From the NCBI GenBank assembly GCA_009885185.1, contig VFLF01000878.1, positions 1 through 5,336 of the forward strand: 5,336 nt of DNA. The letters are read 5' to 3'. The position numbers and the translations under genes are program-made. The notes below the pieces were generated by a model. That model was not told the DNA's origin, searched no databases, and was given only the letters and a program-made list of their open reading frames with translations. Shown in pieces: positions 1 through 5,336 of this stretch (its first letter is position 1; the number at the start of each line of letters is the position of its first letter). This DNA is from Nitrosomonadales bacterium (GTDB lineage Bacteria; Pseudomonadota; Gammaproteobacteria; Burkholderiales; SG8-41).

Positions 1-910
1 CGAGTTTGGGTGGATCGAGCACGATGATGTCAAAGCGCCGTCCCGCGTCGCGAAATTGGCGCAGCGTTTGGAACACGTCGCCTTCAATCCATTCGGCTTG
101 CGGCAAATGGTTCAGCACAGCGTTTTCGCGCGCGACCGCGAGCGCGGGGCCGGAGCTGTCGATGGCGGTGACGGATGTTGCGCCGCCGGCAAGCGCGTGC
201 AGCGCAAAACCGCCGCTGTAGCAGAAGCAGTCCAGCACAGCCCTTCCGGATGAAATAGTGTTTAAAAACAGATGGTTATCTCGTTGATCAAGATAGTAGC
301 CGGTCTTGTGCCCGGCTTCGATAGCCACCTGGAATTGTAGGCCGTGTTCGTTGACGAGCAGCGGGCCCGTGAGCGCGTCTCCACGCAGCAGTCCGCTGCG
401 CGGCGGCAGGCCTTCGAGGCCGCGCACGTCGGCGTCGGAGCGTTCCCACACGCGCACGACGTAGGGCAGTGTCATCAACGCATCGGCTATGGCATCGCGC
501 CAGCGCTCCGCGCCCGCCGCCAGCAGTTGCACCACTACCGTGTCGCCGTACTGATCGGCGATCACGCCGGGTAGGCCATCGGATTCGCCATGCACCAAGC
601 GTGCCGCATTGGTAACACCGCTCGCGAGCAGACTTGCGCGTGCGCGCGAGGCGGCGGTGATTCTGTTTTTGAAGAAGAATTCATCTATCGCGCGCGAGCC
701 GGACGTTGGCCAATCCCACACGCGCGCGGTGATTTGTGATTTTGGGCTGTACGCGGCGAGCGCCAGCAACGCGCCCTCGGCGGACAGCACCTCAACCGTG
801 TCACCGGATGGCGGATCGCCTTCGATGCGCGCCACCGCGCCGGAAAAAATCCACGGATGGCGACGCTTGAGCGATTTGTCTCGACCGGGCTTGAGGATCA
901 GGCGGTTCAA
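1..910 (-). CDS. rlmI: RlmI-type 23S rRNA (cytosine-5) methyltransferase, C-terminus cut off by window edge
   Basis: Class I SAM-dependent methyltransferase of the RlmI/YccW family, which in E. coli makes m5C1962 in 23S rRNA in the cytoplasm. The window holds 303 codons; the family is near 396 residues, so about 90 are missing. Residues 1-75 look like the N-terminal PUA RNA-binding domain, with RHPWIFSGAV at 17-26 and AAYSPKSQITARVW at 52-65. The central family signature GHKTGYYLDQRDN is at 200-212. SAM-binding motif I is VLDCFCYSGGFALHA at 225-239, an acidic motif II residue is D251, and motif IV DPPK is at 299-302. The catalytic cysteine expected further on lies outside the window. The start must be TTG at 910: an in-frame TGA sits directly before it (913-911), and the first residues align with the usual RlmI N-terminus. 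It overlaps the TGA stop of the upstream serine-rich gene. A closely related RlmI-like paralogue with another target base is possible. Confidence 0.92.
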   Translation of the reverse strand, partial: MNRLILKPGRDKSLKRRHPWIFSGAVARIEGDPPSGDTVEVLSAEGALLALAAYSPKSQITARVWDWPTSGSRAIDEFFFKNRITAASRARASLLASGVTNAARLVHGESDGLPGVIADQYGDTVVVQLLAAGAERWRDAIADALMTLPYVVRVWERSDADVRGLEGLPPRSGLLRGDALTGPLLVNEHGLQFQVAIEAGHKTGYYLDQRDNHLFLNTISSGRAVLDCFCYSGGFALHALAGGATSVTAIDSSGPALAVARENAVLNHLPQAEWIEGDVFQTLRQFRDAGRRFDIIVLDPPKL

Positions 911-911
911 T
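907..911 (-). promoter_or_regulatory. Start/stop overlap (ATTGA) coupling the small gene to rlmI
   Basis: On the minus strand the bases ATTGA contain the TTG start of the methyltransferase (910-908) and the TGA stop of the serine-rich gene (909-907). This mirrors the common ATGA overlap but with a weak TTG start. The only Shine-Dalgarno-like sequence is the GGCGGTGG of the glycine codons just before it, so re-initiation by ribosomes finishing the small gene is the likely way in. The overlap is seen directly; coupling is inferred. Confidence 0.75.
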
Positions 912-1203
912 CACCACCGCCGCCACCGCTATCCGAGCCGCCGCCGCTGTCCGAACTGCTGGAGGAACCGGAACTGCTGCTCCAATCGCTGCCGGAGGAA
1001 CTGTCGCTGGAGGAACTGCTACTCATAGAACTGCTGTCCGAATCCGAGCTGCTGACGCCGCCATGGCCGCCGCCCATCATCGCGGCGACCGCACCTGCGG
1101 CAACCACCGCCACGATCAACGCGATAATTGGGCCGGCGAAAAGCATCGCCACCCCGCCCGCCGCCAACCCTACGCCGCCACCCACCATTACTCTGCTTGC
1201 CAT
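907..1203 (-). CDS. Small membrane protein with Ser/Asp/Gly-rich tail, function unknown
   Basis: I do not recognise a family. The 98-residue product has two parts. Residues 5-43 are hydrophobic and Gly/Ala/Val-rich, interrupted by G24-P25, so they could be one long membrane helix or a tight hairpin; the only Arg is R4. Residues 51-98 are low complexity: 29 Ser, 10 Gly, 7 Asp, one Met and one Trp (W74), ending in a glycine run and Asp, so the tail is acidic and surely disordered. Positive-inside logic would put a single-pass tail outside the membrane, but this is inference. ATG at 1203 is preferred over ATG at 1209 because the strong AGGGAG lies 8 bases from the former and only 2 from the latter. 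It lies 21 bases after xerC (15 with the earlier start) and its stop overlaps the rlmI start. A real ribosome binding site, the operon position and a sensible domain order argue that it is expressed. Ser/Gly tails of this look occur on some TPM-domain membrane proteins, but no TPM domain is present. Confidence 0.75.
   Translation of the reverse strand: MASRVMVGGGVGLAAGGVAMLFAGPIIALIVAVVAAGAVAAMMGGGHGGVSSSDSDSSSMSSSSSSDSSSGSDWSSSSGSSSSSDSGGGSDSGGGGGD
910..1053 (-). repeat. Low-complexity coding tract, degenerate serine-codon repeat
   Basis: This stretch encodes the serine-rich tail of the small membrane protein. It is built from imperfect repeats of an AGC-AGT-TCC-TCC type unit, broken by Asp and Gly codons, and ends in GGC/GGT runs. 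Both serine codon families (AGY and TCN) are mixed, so the protein composition rather than one exact DNA unit seems to be kept. The tract is a likely site of in-frame length variation between strains. Confidence 0.7.
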
Positions 1204-1211
1204 GGTCATGT

Positions 1212-1217
1212 CTCCCT
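1212..1217 (-). promoter_or_regulatory. Ribosome binding site deciding the start of the small serine-rich gene
   Basis: AGGGAG on the minus strand lies 2 bases before ATG at 1209 and 8 bases before ATG at 1203. The 8-base spacing is in the usual range, the 2-base one is not, so the second ATG is the better start. Confidence 0.7.
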
Positions 1218-1224
1218 GGGTTTG

Positions 1225-2157
1225 CTATTTTCGTTTGGCGCGAGGATGCGCCTGATCGTACACCTTCGCCAGATGCTGAAAATCCAGTTGCGTATACACC
1301 TGCGTGGTGGAAATGCTCGCGTGGCCCAGCATTTCCTGCACCGCGCGCAGGTCGCCGCTGGATTGCAGCACATGCGAGGCGAATGAGTGCCGCAGCATGT
1401 GTGGATGCACGGAAGCATCCAGCCCGGACTTTACCGCCCATTGTTTCAGCCGCAACTGCACCGAGCGCACGCCGAGCTGCGCGCCGTTGCGATTGAGAAA
1501 CAGCGCGGTCTCGCCGTGCGGCGCGAGTTGCGCGCGCAGCGCAAGCCATGCATCGACGGCGGCAAGCGCATGACGGCCCACCGGCACCACGCGCGTTTTG
1601 CCGCCCTTGCCGGTGACGCGCACAGTGCCGTCGGCGGGGTCAATATCGCCCAGCGCAAGACTGGTCAGTTCCGACAACCTCAGGCCGGATGAGTAGAACA
1701 ATTCAAACATGGCCTTGTCGCGCAGCGCCAGCAAACTATCGTCGCTGATATTCATCAGCCGGCCTGCTTCGTCGGGCGACAGGGCGTGCGGCAGCCGCTT
1801 GGCGGCCTTGGGCGCGCGGATACCGACGCAGGGGTTGGCGGTGTAGCCGTGGTCGCGCGCGAGGTAGCGGTAAAACCCGCGCCATGCGGACAACATGCGC
1901 GCGATCGAGCGGCCATCGAGGCCACGTGCGTGCAGTTGCCCGACAAAGCGGCGTATCTGGTGCACCTGCAATTGGGCCAGCGTGTGTGTGTCGGCGAGCT
2001 GTATCAGCGTTTCAATATCACGCGAGTAGTTCGTGGCGGTGTTGGCGGCGAGGCGGCGTTCATGCGTGAGATGCACCAGAAAATCCGCCAGCTGCTGTTG
2101 CGCGGGCGAGCTCGGCTGATCGGGGGTAGAAACTGTTGCGGTGCCAGCTGCGGTCAC
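1225..2157 (-). CDS. xerC: Tyrosine recombinase XerC
   Basis: Site-specific recombinase that acts with XerD at the chromosomal dif site to resolve chromosome dimers, in the cytoplasm at the division septum through FtsK. The product is 310 residues from the chosen start, close to the usual 295-305. An N-terminal SAM-like core-binding domain covers roughly residues 18-105 (ADFLVHLTHERRLAANTATN near its start). The catalytic domain follows, with all expected residues: R160 in SSGLRLSEL, K184 in GKGGKTR, H253 and R256 in HMLR, H279 in LGHASISTTQ, and nucleophile Y288 in VYTQLD. The basic end AHPRAKRK fits XerC. The start is taken as GTG at 2157, 8 bases after the DUF484 stop. The only upstream ATG (2289) would add 44 residues with no XerC likeness and overlap DUF484 by 124 bases. 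No strong Shine-Dalgarno precedes the GTG, so coupling to DUF484 is likely. XerC rather than XerD is called mainly from the dapF-DUF484 neighbourhood. Confidence 0.95.
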   Translation of the reverse strand: MTAAGTATVSTPDQPSSPAQQQLADFLVHLTHERRLAANTATNYSRDIETLIQLADTHTLAQLQVHQIRRFVGQLHARGLDGRSIARMLSAWRGFYRYLARDHGYTANPCVGIRAPKAAKRLPHALSPDEAGRLMNISDDSLLALRDKAMFELFYSSGLRLSELTSLALGDIDPADGTVRVTGKGGKTRVVPVGRHALAAVDAWLALRAQLAPHGETALFLNRNGAQLGVRSVQLRLKQWAVKSGLDASVHPHMLRHSFASHVLQSSGDLRAVQEMLGHASISTTQVYTQLDFQHLAKVYDQAHPRAKRK

Positions 2158-2165
2158 GCCGGGTG

Positions 2166-2816
2166 TTAAACCAAGTGCCGCGCCAGCGCGGCGGCAGTGA
2201 TATCGCCCAGCCGCGACAGGTAGAGCGTGCCCATTTCGGCATAAAAGCGGTGCGGGTCTTCGCTGGCCAGCGCCAGCAGACCGAAACATTCGCCGTCGCG
2301 CAGCGCGATATAGGCAAATGATTTCAGCAGCGGCGCGGATTCACCAAACAGCGCCGCGGTATCCGCCGCCGCTTGCGAACAGCAATGCGGATGAGTGAGG
2401 TTCGCCGCAAACACGCGCGTAGCTTCGCTTGAAGACGACAATCCCGGCACATCGCCTGCATCACCAGTAGCGCGCCACACGCGCAAGACCACATGCGGCA
2501 CGGAAAAATCATCGCGCAGATGGGTTTCGATCAGGTGTGCCGTGACGGGCAAATCCGGCGCGCCGAGCAGCGCCAGCGTGATGCGGTGGATTTTCTCTCC
2601 GATCGCATCGTTATCTTCGCCGAACTGGATGATTTCGCGCAGCTTGCCTTCAAGCTGTTTGCTTTTTTCGCGCAGCGTGAGGATTTGCCGCTCACTGATG
2701 GGGATGGTGCGCCCGCCGTGTGGATGCGGGATGTTGATCTCCGCCATCATCTCGGCGTATTGCTCGAAAAATTCCGGGTGCTGCTTGAGATAGGCGGCTA
2801 CGTCTTCTGAATTCAT
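2166..2816 (-). CDS. DUF484 family protein with GAF-like domain (YigA type)
   Basis: A 216-residue protein of the DUF484 family, which is commonly found between dapF and xerC and has no settled biochemical role. The N-terminus MNSEDVAAYLKQHPEFFEQY and the segment IPHPHGGRTIPISERQ (29-44) are family-like. Residues about 41-66 are charged and heptad-like (LREKSKQLEGKLREII) and probably form a coiled coil, as in signalling proteins where a helix precedes a GAF domain. Residues about 75-216 fit a GAF-like fold, ending in FGLLALASEDPHRFYAEMGT and LSRLGDITAAAL. A ligand is unknown. ATG at 2816 is chosen for its good ribosome binding site and family-like N-terminus; a TTG at 2849 would add 11 residues but has no such support. 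The gene is 47 bases after dapF and 8 bases before xerC, which suggests co-expression with the recombinase. No signal peptide or membrane segment is visible. Confidence 0.9.
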   Translation of the reverse strand: MNSEDVAAYLKQHPEFFEQYAEMMAEINIPHPHGGRTIPISERQILTLREKSKQLEGKLREIIQFGEDNDAIGEKIHRITLALLGAPDLPVTAHLIETHLRDDFSVPHVVLRVWRATGDAGDVPGLSSSSEATRVFAANLTHPHCCSQAAADTAALFGESAPLLKSFAYIALRDGECFGLLALASEDPHRFYAEMGTLYLSRLGDITAAALARHLV

Positions 2817-2863
2817 TGTTTTCCCTGAGTGTTTAGCGCTTTGCCACAAACTTGAGTATCCAC
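2817..2863 (-). other. Longest spacer in the window (dapF to DUF484)
   Basis: These 47 bases hold the DUF484 ribosome binding site and little else. I see no stable hairpin followed by a T-run, so no terminator, and no convincing -35/-10 pair. The palindrome AGCGCT (2835-2840) and a 4-base GTTT/AAAC match around it are too short to call a structure. Confidence 0.5.
2822..2826 (-). promoter_or_regulatory. Ribosome binding site of the DUF484 gene
   Basis: AGGGA lies 5 bases before ATG at 2816 and settles that start against the upstream TTG. The 10-base context CAGGGAAAAC also precedes the CoA-binding gene start. Confidence 0.7.
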
Positions 2864-3694
2864 TTACAAATCGATTTCACCTTCAAACACGCTAACCGCC
2901 GGCCCCGTCATCATCACCGGGCTACCCTCGCCCGCCCATAATATACCGAGGTCTCCGCCGCGCGTGGTGACACGCACACGGGCATCCAGCAAGCCGCGCA
3001 GGATGCCCGCGACCACCGCCGCGCAGGCGCCTGTACCGCAGGCCAGCGTTTCGCCCGCGCCGCGTTCAAAGACGCGCAGCTTGATGTGATCGCGATCCAT
3101 CACCTGCATAAAGCCGGCGTTCACCCGATTGGGAAATTGCGGGTGTGATTCGATCAACGGCCCGTCGGTTTCTACGTTTGCTGTCAGTATGTCCGGCACC
3201 ACCTGTACGGCGTGTGGATTTCCCATAGATAAAGCATTGATCTTTAATACTTTTTTATCTATTGGCAGATCGTAGGTAAGCGCCTGCTGACGCGCTATGA
3301 AGGGGATCAGTCCCGGCGCAAAAACCGGTGCGCCCATGTTGACGGTGACCTGGCCGTCCGTCTCGAGCGCGGGCTCGATCACGCCGGAAGCGGTGCCAAC
3401 GCGTATCGTGGTTTTTTGGGTAAGCGCCTTGTCGTGTACATAGCGCACAAAGCAGCGCGCGCCATTACCGCATTGCTCCACCTCGCCGCCATCGGCGTTG
3501 AAAATGCGGTAGTAGAAATCGGCGTCTGCGGAACGCGCCTTTTCCACCTGAAGAATCTGGTCGCAGCCCACGCCGAAATGCCGGTCGGCCAGCAGCCGTA
3601 ATTCGTCGAGGCTGAGCGACAGCGTCGTGCGGGTGGCATCGAGAACCACAAAGTCGTTCCCTAATCCATGCATTTTGGTGAATTTTAAGCGCAT
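2864..3694 (-). CDS. dapF: Diaminopimelate epimerase DapF
   Basis: PLP-independent cytoplasmic enzyme that converts LL-diaminopimelate to meso-diaminopimelate, the precursor of lysine and the cross-linking residue of Gram-negative peptidoglycan. The 276-residue length is normal for the family. The N-terminal signature [12 protein letters not shown] is at 8-19. The two catalytic cysteines are C75 in [10 protein letters not shown] and C219 in [11 protein letters not shown], one in each half of the pseudo-symmetric fold. Other conserved segments are NADGGE (66-71), MGNPHAV (157-163) and the ERGAGET loop (210-216). All key residues are present, so it should be active. ATG at 3694 gives the usual short lead before MHGLGND. 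It begins 10 bases after the CoA-binding gene; the upstream sequence is AT-rich without a clear Shine-Dalgarno, so translation may depend on coupling. The lysA gene that often precedes dapF is absent here. Confidence 0.97.
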   Translation of the reverse strand: MRLKFTKMHGLGNDFVVLDATRTTLSLSLDELRLLADRHFGVGCDQILQVEKARSADADFYYRIFNADGGEVEQCGNGARCFVRYVHDKALTQKTTIRVGTASGVIEPALETDGQVTVNMGAPVFAPGLIPFIARQQALTYDLPIDKKVLKINALSMGNPHAVQVVPDILTANVETDGPLIESHPQFPNRVNAGFMQVMDRDHIKLRVFERGAGETLACGTGACAAVVAGILRGLLDARVRVTTRGGDLGILWAGEGSPVMMTGPAVSVFEGEIDL

Positions 3695-3704
3695 TTAGAT
3701 AATT

Positions 3705-4118
3705 TTAGAGGCAATAGTCACGGTAATCGCGGTAGATGCACCGATCCATCACCACGGTCATGCCGCCCGCCAGCGCCCGTTGCGCTGCCGGTTCGTTAAC
3801 GATGCCCTCTTGTATCCAGATTCTTTTCAGGCCCAGTTTCAGGCATTCGTCCACTACCCCATCGATGAATTCCGCGCTTCGAAACACGTTCACCAGATCA
3901 ATAGGTTCGGGCACGGTAGCAAGGCTAGGATAGGCCTTTTCGCCGAGGGTTTCCGTCGCCGCCGGATGCACCGGAATCACGCGAAAGCCGAAGCCCTGCA
4001 TGGCGGCGGAAACACCATAGCTGGGGCGCGATGCGTTGGGCGACAAGCCCACCACGGCGATGTTCTTTACATTTTTCAGCATCGCGCAGCACGCCTGCGG
4101 ATCAGGATTGATAAACAT
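3705..4118 (-). CDS. CoA-binding domain (Rossmann fold) protein, YccU family
   Basis: A 137-residue single-domain protein matching the small CoA-binding family (YccU type), related to the nucleotide-binding domain of succinyl-CoA synthetase alpha. The glycine motif and following loop AVVGLSPNASRPSYGV are at 21-36, a second strand with VIPVHP at 47-52, GEKAYPSL at 59-66, IDLVNVFR at 73-80, WIQEGIVNE at 101-109 and VMDRCI at 123-128. These are the expected family blocks in order, and the length is typical. There is no catalytic partner domain, so a binding or sensing role for CoA or an acyl-CoA is more likely than ligase activity; the true ligand is not shown by the sequence. It starts 20 bases after the GNAT gene, with a clear AGGGA site 5 bases before ATG. 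Lying between an acetyltransferase and dapF, its link to either is unproven. Confidence 0.92.
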   Translation of the reverse strand: MFINPDPQACCAMLKNVKNIAVVGLSPNASRPSYGVSAAMQGFGFRVIPVHPAATETLGEKAYPSLATVPEPIDLVNVFRSAEFIDGVVDECLKLGLKRIWIQEGIVNEPAAQRALAGGMTVVMDRCIYRDYRDYCL

Positions 4119-4123
4119 GGTTT

Positions 4124-4128
4124 TCCCT
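4124..4128 (-). promoter_or_regulatory. Ribosome binding site of the CoA-binding protein gene
   Basis: AGGGA lies 5 bases before ATG at 4118 within CAGGGAAAAC, the same 10 bases seen before the DUF484 start at the same distance. Confidence 0.7.
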
Positions 4129-4138
4129 GTTCACTTGT

Positions 4139-4651
4139 TCACCCGCTCACGGGTTTGGTCATGATGTAATCGTCCATCAAAAATCCGCCGCCTATTTTTC
4201 GCACCGACGTTTCGGCGATAACAAAACCGTGCTTCCGGTAAGCGGCAATGGCCCTGAGGTTATGCCGGTTCACCGCGAGCGTCAGTTGCTTGCAGCCGCG
4301 CCGCACCGCGAACACGGCCACATGATCAATCAGCCTGCCGCTATATCCCTGCCGATGCGCGCGCGGATGCAAATACAATTTGTCGATCTTGATTTCTCCT
4401 GCCACATTCGTCGGAAAATACGAGGTGTAGCCTATCATCTGTCCATCGAGCAGCAACACGTCCCACCACCAATTGTCGCGCGCAAGCTCATCGCGTATCA
4501 GCGTTTCGTTATAGCGTTCTTCCAGCATGTATTCTATCTGCGCCGCGCTGATAATGCCCGGATAGTGCGCGCGCCAGATTTCGCACGCCAGCGCACACAG
4601 CGCGGGCACTTCCACGGTTTGCAGCGGGCGAATCAACACGCGGTCAGTCAT
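4139..4651 (-). CDS. GNAT family N-acetyltransferase
   Basis: A 170-residue protein of the GNAT superfamily, which moves an acetyl group from acetyl-CoA to an amine. Strand beta4 and motif A are seen as IKIDKLYLHPRAHRQGYS at 87-104. The acetyl-CoA loop reads HRQGYS, where the usual pattern is R/Q-x-x-G-x-G/A; the central glycine is kept but the first and last positions differ. Motif B follows as LAVNRHNLRAIAAYRKHGF at 125-143, with the Asn and Tyr typical of GNAT enzymes, and the C-terminal MDDYIMTK at 159-166 is common in this subgroup. The substrate cannot be told; it may be a small amine or a protein N-terminus or lysine. ATG at 4651 is chosen because it overlaps the acyltransferase stop by 8 bases and gives a standard GNAT N-terminus (MTDRVLIRPL). 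A GGGG lies just upstream. The ATG at 4747 would run far inside the upstream gene. Confidence 0.9.
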   Translation of the reverse strand: MTDRVLIRPLQTVEVPALCALACEIWRAHYPGIISAAQIEYMLEERYNETLIRDELARDNWWWDVLLLDGQMIGYTSYFPTNVAGEIKIDKLYLHPRAHRQGYSGRLIDHVAVFAVRRGCKQLTLAVNRHNLRAIAAYRKHGFVIAETSVRKIGGGFLMDDYIMTKPVSG

Positions 4652-5336
4652 AAAAGCCCCGTTCTCCCAGCGGGCGGGTCTTGAATCGTTTATGCACCCA
4701 ATAGTACTGTTCCGGCATTTCACGCACGCGCTCTTCGATAAACGCATTCATGCGCCGCGTGTCGGCTGCCACATCATCCGTGGGGAAATTCTCCCACGCC
4801 GGATAAAAGCGCAGTTCATAGCCCTGCGCGCCCGGTAACTGGCGCGTCACCGCCGGAACGACGACCGCGCGCGCGAGTTTCGCCAGCCGTGCGAGACCGG
4901 TGATAGTCGCTGCCTGCACGCCGAAGAACGGCACAAAAATCGAATCGCGTTCGCCGAAATCCATGTCGGGCAAATAATAAAACGGCAAGCCTTCGCGGAT
5001 TGCCTTGACCACGGGCCGAATGCCGTCCTGCCGCGAAAACAACACCGGCGTTACGAACCGCGCCCTGCCGTGCAGCAGCACTTTGTCGAACGCGGAATTT
5101 TTCTGCTTGCTGTACACCGACACGCCGCGCCACTCGGTGATGATGCGCGCACCACCCATGTCGAGGCCGACAAAATGCGGCGCCAGCCAGATCACCGGTT
5201 TGCCCTCGACCGCCTGCCAATGCTCAAGACCTTCGACCCGCACCAGCTTCTGCACGCGCGCCCTGGATGACCACCACAGCAGCCCGTGCTCCAGCAGGCC
5301 GCGCGCCAGCACTTGAAAATGCGCGCGCGCCATACG
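4644..5336 (-). CDS. Lysophospholipid (LpxL/HtrB-type) acyltransferase, N-terminus cut off by window edge
   Basis: Member of the LpxL/LpxM (HtrB/MsbB) acyltransferase family, inner-membrane enzymes that add a secondary acyl chain to lipid A from acyl-ACP. The window holds about 230 codons; the family is near 290-310 residues, so 60-80 N-terminal residues, including the usual membrane anchor, are missing. The ATG at 5333 is an internal methionine, since the frame stays open to the edge. Counting from that Met, the catalytic HX4D motif is H53-D58 in APHFVGLDMGG. A substrate loop of the type LPDMDFGERDSIFVPFFG is at 121-138, and the C-terminal QYYWVHKRFKTRP at 209-221 is characteristic. Its stop overlaps the GNAT start by 8 bases. 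Linkage to dapF-DUF484-xerC is in keeping with betaproteobacterial gene order. Whether it is LpxL, a paralogue, or acts on another lysophospholipid cannot be told. Confidence 0.92.
   Translation of the reverse strand, partial: RMARAHFQVLARGLLEHGLLWWSSRARVQKLVRVEGLEHWQAVEGKPVIWLAPHFVGLDMGGARIITEWRGVSVYSKQKNSAFDKVLLHGRARFVTPVLFSRQDGIRPVVKAIREGLPFYYLPDMDFGERDSIFVPFFGVQAATITGLARLAKLARAVVVPAVTRQLPGAQGYELRFYPAWENFPTDDVAADTRRMNAFIEERVREMPEQYYWVHKRFKTRPLGERGFYD

Noticed and set aside
857..1255. Plus-strand frame of 132 codons with a striking Leu/Glu-rich segment
   Set aside because: It is the antisense reading of the serine-rich tract (AGC/TCC codons read backwards give Leu and Glu codons). It has no operon context and overlaps the better supported minus-strand genes.
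1019..1549. Minus-strand frame of 176 codons overlapping xerC in another frame
   Set aside because: Arg/Ala-rich shadow of xerC and the serine-rich gene; the xerC frame carries all catalytic residues.
2831..2850. Possible hairpin or terminator between dapF and DUF484
   Set aside because: Stem of only about 4 bases and no T-run after it on the minus strand.
3705..3735. Possible internal promoter before dapF (TAAAAT as -10)
   Set aside because: No acceptable -35 hexamer at 16-18 bases upstream; AT-rich sequence around a stop codon explains the match.
4229..4684. Plus-strand frame of 151 codons opposite the GNAT gene
   Set aside because: GC-rich shadow frame antisense to a clear GNAT coding sequence; the product shows no recognisable domain.
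4863..4876. Alternating CG tracts (also near 629-650, 686-696 and 5320-5332) as possible Z-DNA or regulatory sites
   Set aside because: They lie inside coding regions and come from Ala/Arg codons in GC-rich DNA; no spacing or symmetry suggests a site.

Overview
All eight genes in this window lie on the minus strand, tightly packed and probably co-transcribed, so they are read from the high-coordinate end to the low. The order is: lysophospholipid (LpxL-type) acyltransferase (start beyond the right edge), GNAT N-acetyltransferase, CoA-binding (YccU-type) protein, dapF, DUF484/GAF-like protein, xerC, a small serine-rich membrane protein, and an RlmI-type 23S rRNA methyltransferase (end beyond the left edge). 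Junctions are an 8-base overlap, gaps of 20, 10, 47, 8 and 15 or 21 bases, and a start/stop overlap. No stretch over 50 bases is non-coding. I saw no RNA gene, mobile element, CRISPR array, convincing promoter or terminator.

The organism is most likely a Gram-negative proteobacterium. dapF-DUF484-xerC is a known conserved cluster of beta- and gammaproteobacteria, and an LpxL-type acyltransferase upstream of dapF leans towards Betaproteobacteria. DNA is GC-rich, with many short alternating CG tracts inside genes. The lineage call is inference from gene content and order.

Right part (3705-5336): a lipid A-type acyltransferase for the inner membrane, then two small soluble proteins of unknown substrate (GNAT and CoA-binding Rossmann). 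Middle (1225-3694): diaminopimelate epimerase for lysine and peptidoglycan, a GAF-like DUF484 protein, and the XerC recombinase that resolves chromosome dimers. Left (1-1209): a short protein with a Gly/Ala-rich hydrophobic N-terminal half and a Ser/Asp/Gly tail, coupled to an rRNA methyltransferase that must begin with TTG. The set is mostly envelope and cell-cycle housekeeping, and nothing in the sequence shows one joint pathway.

I do not see a new defence, mobile or biosynthetic system here. The least explained item is the serine-rich membrane microprotein (907-1203) and its coupling to the methyltransferase gene.
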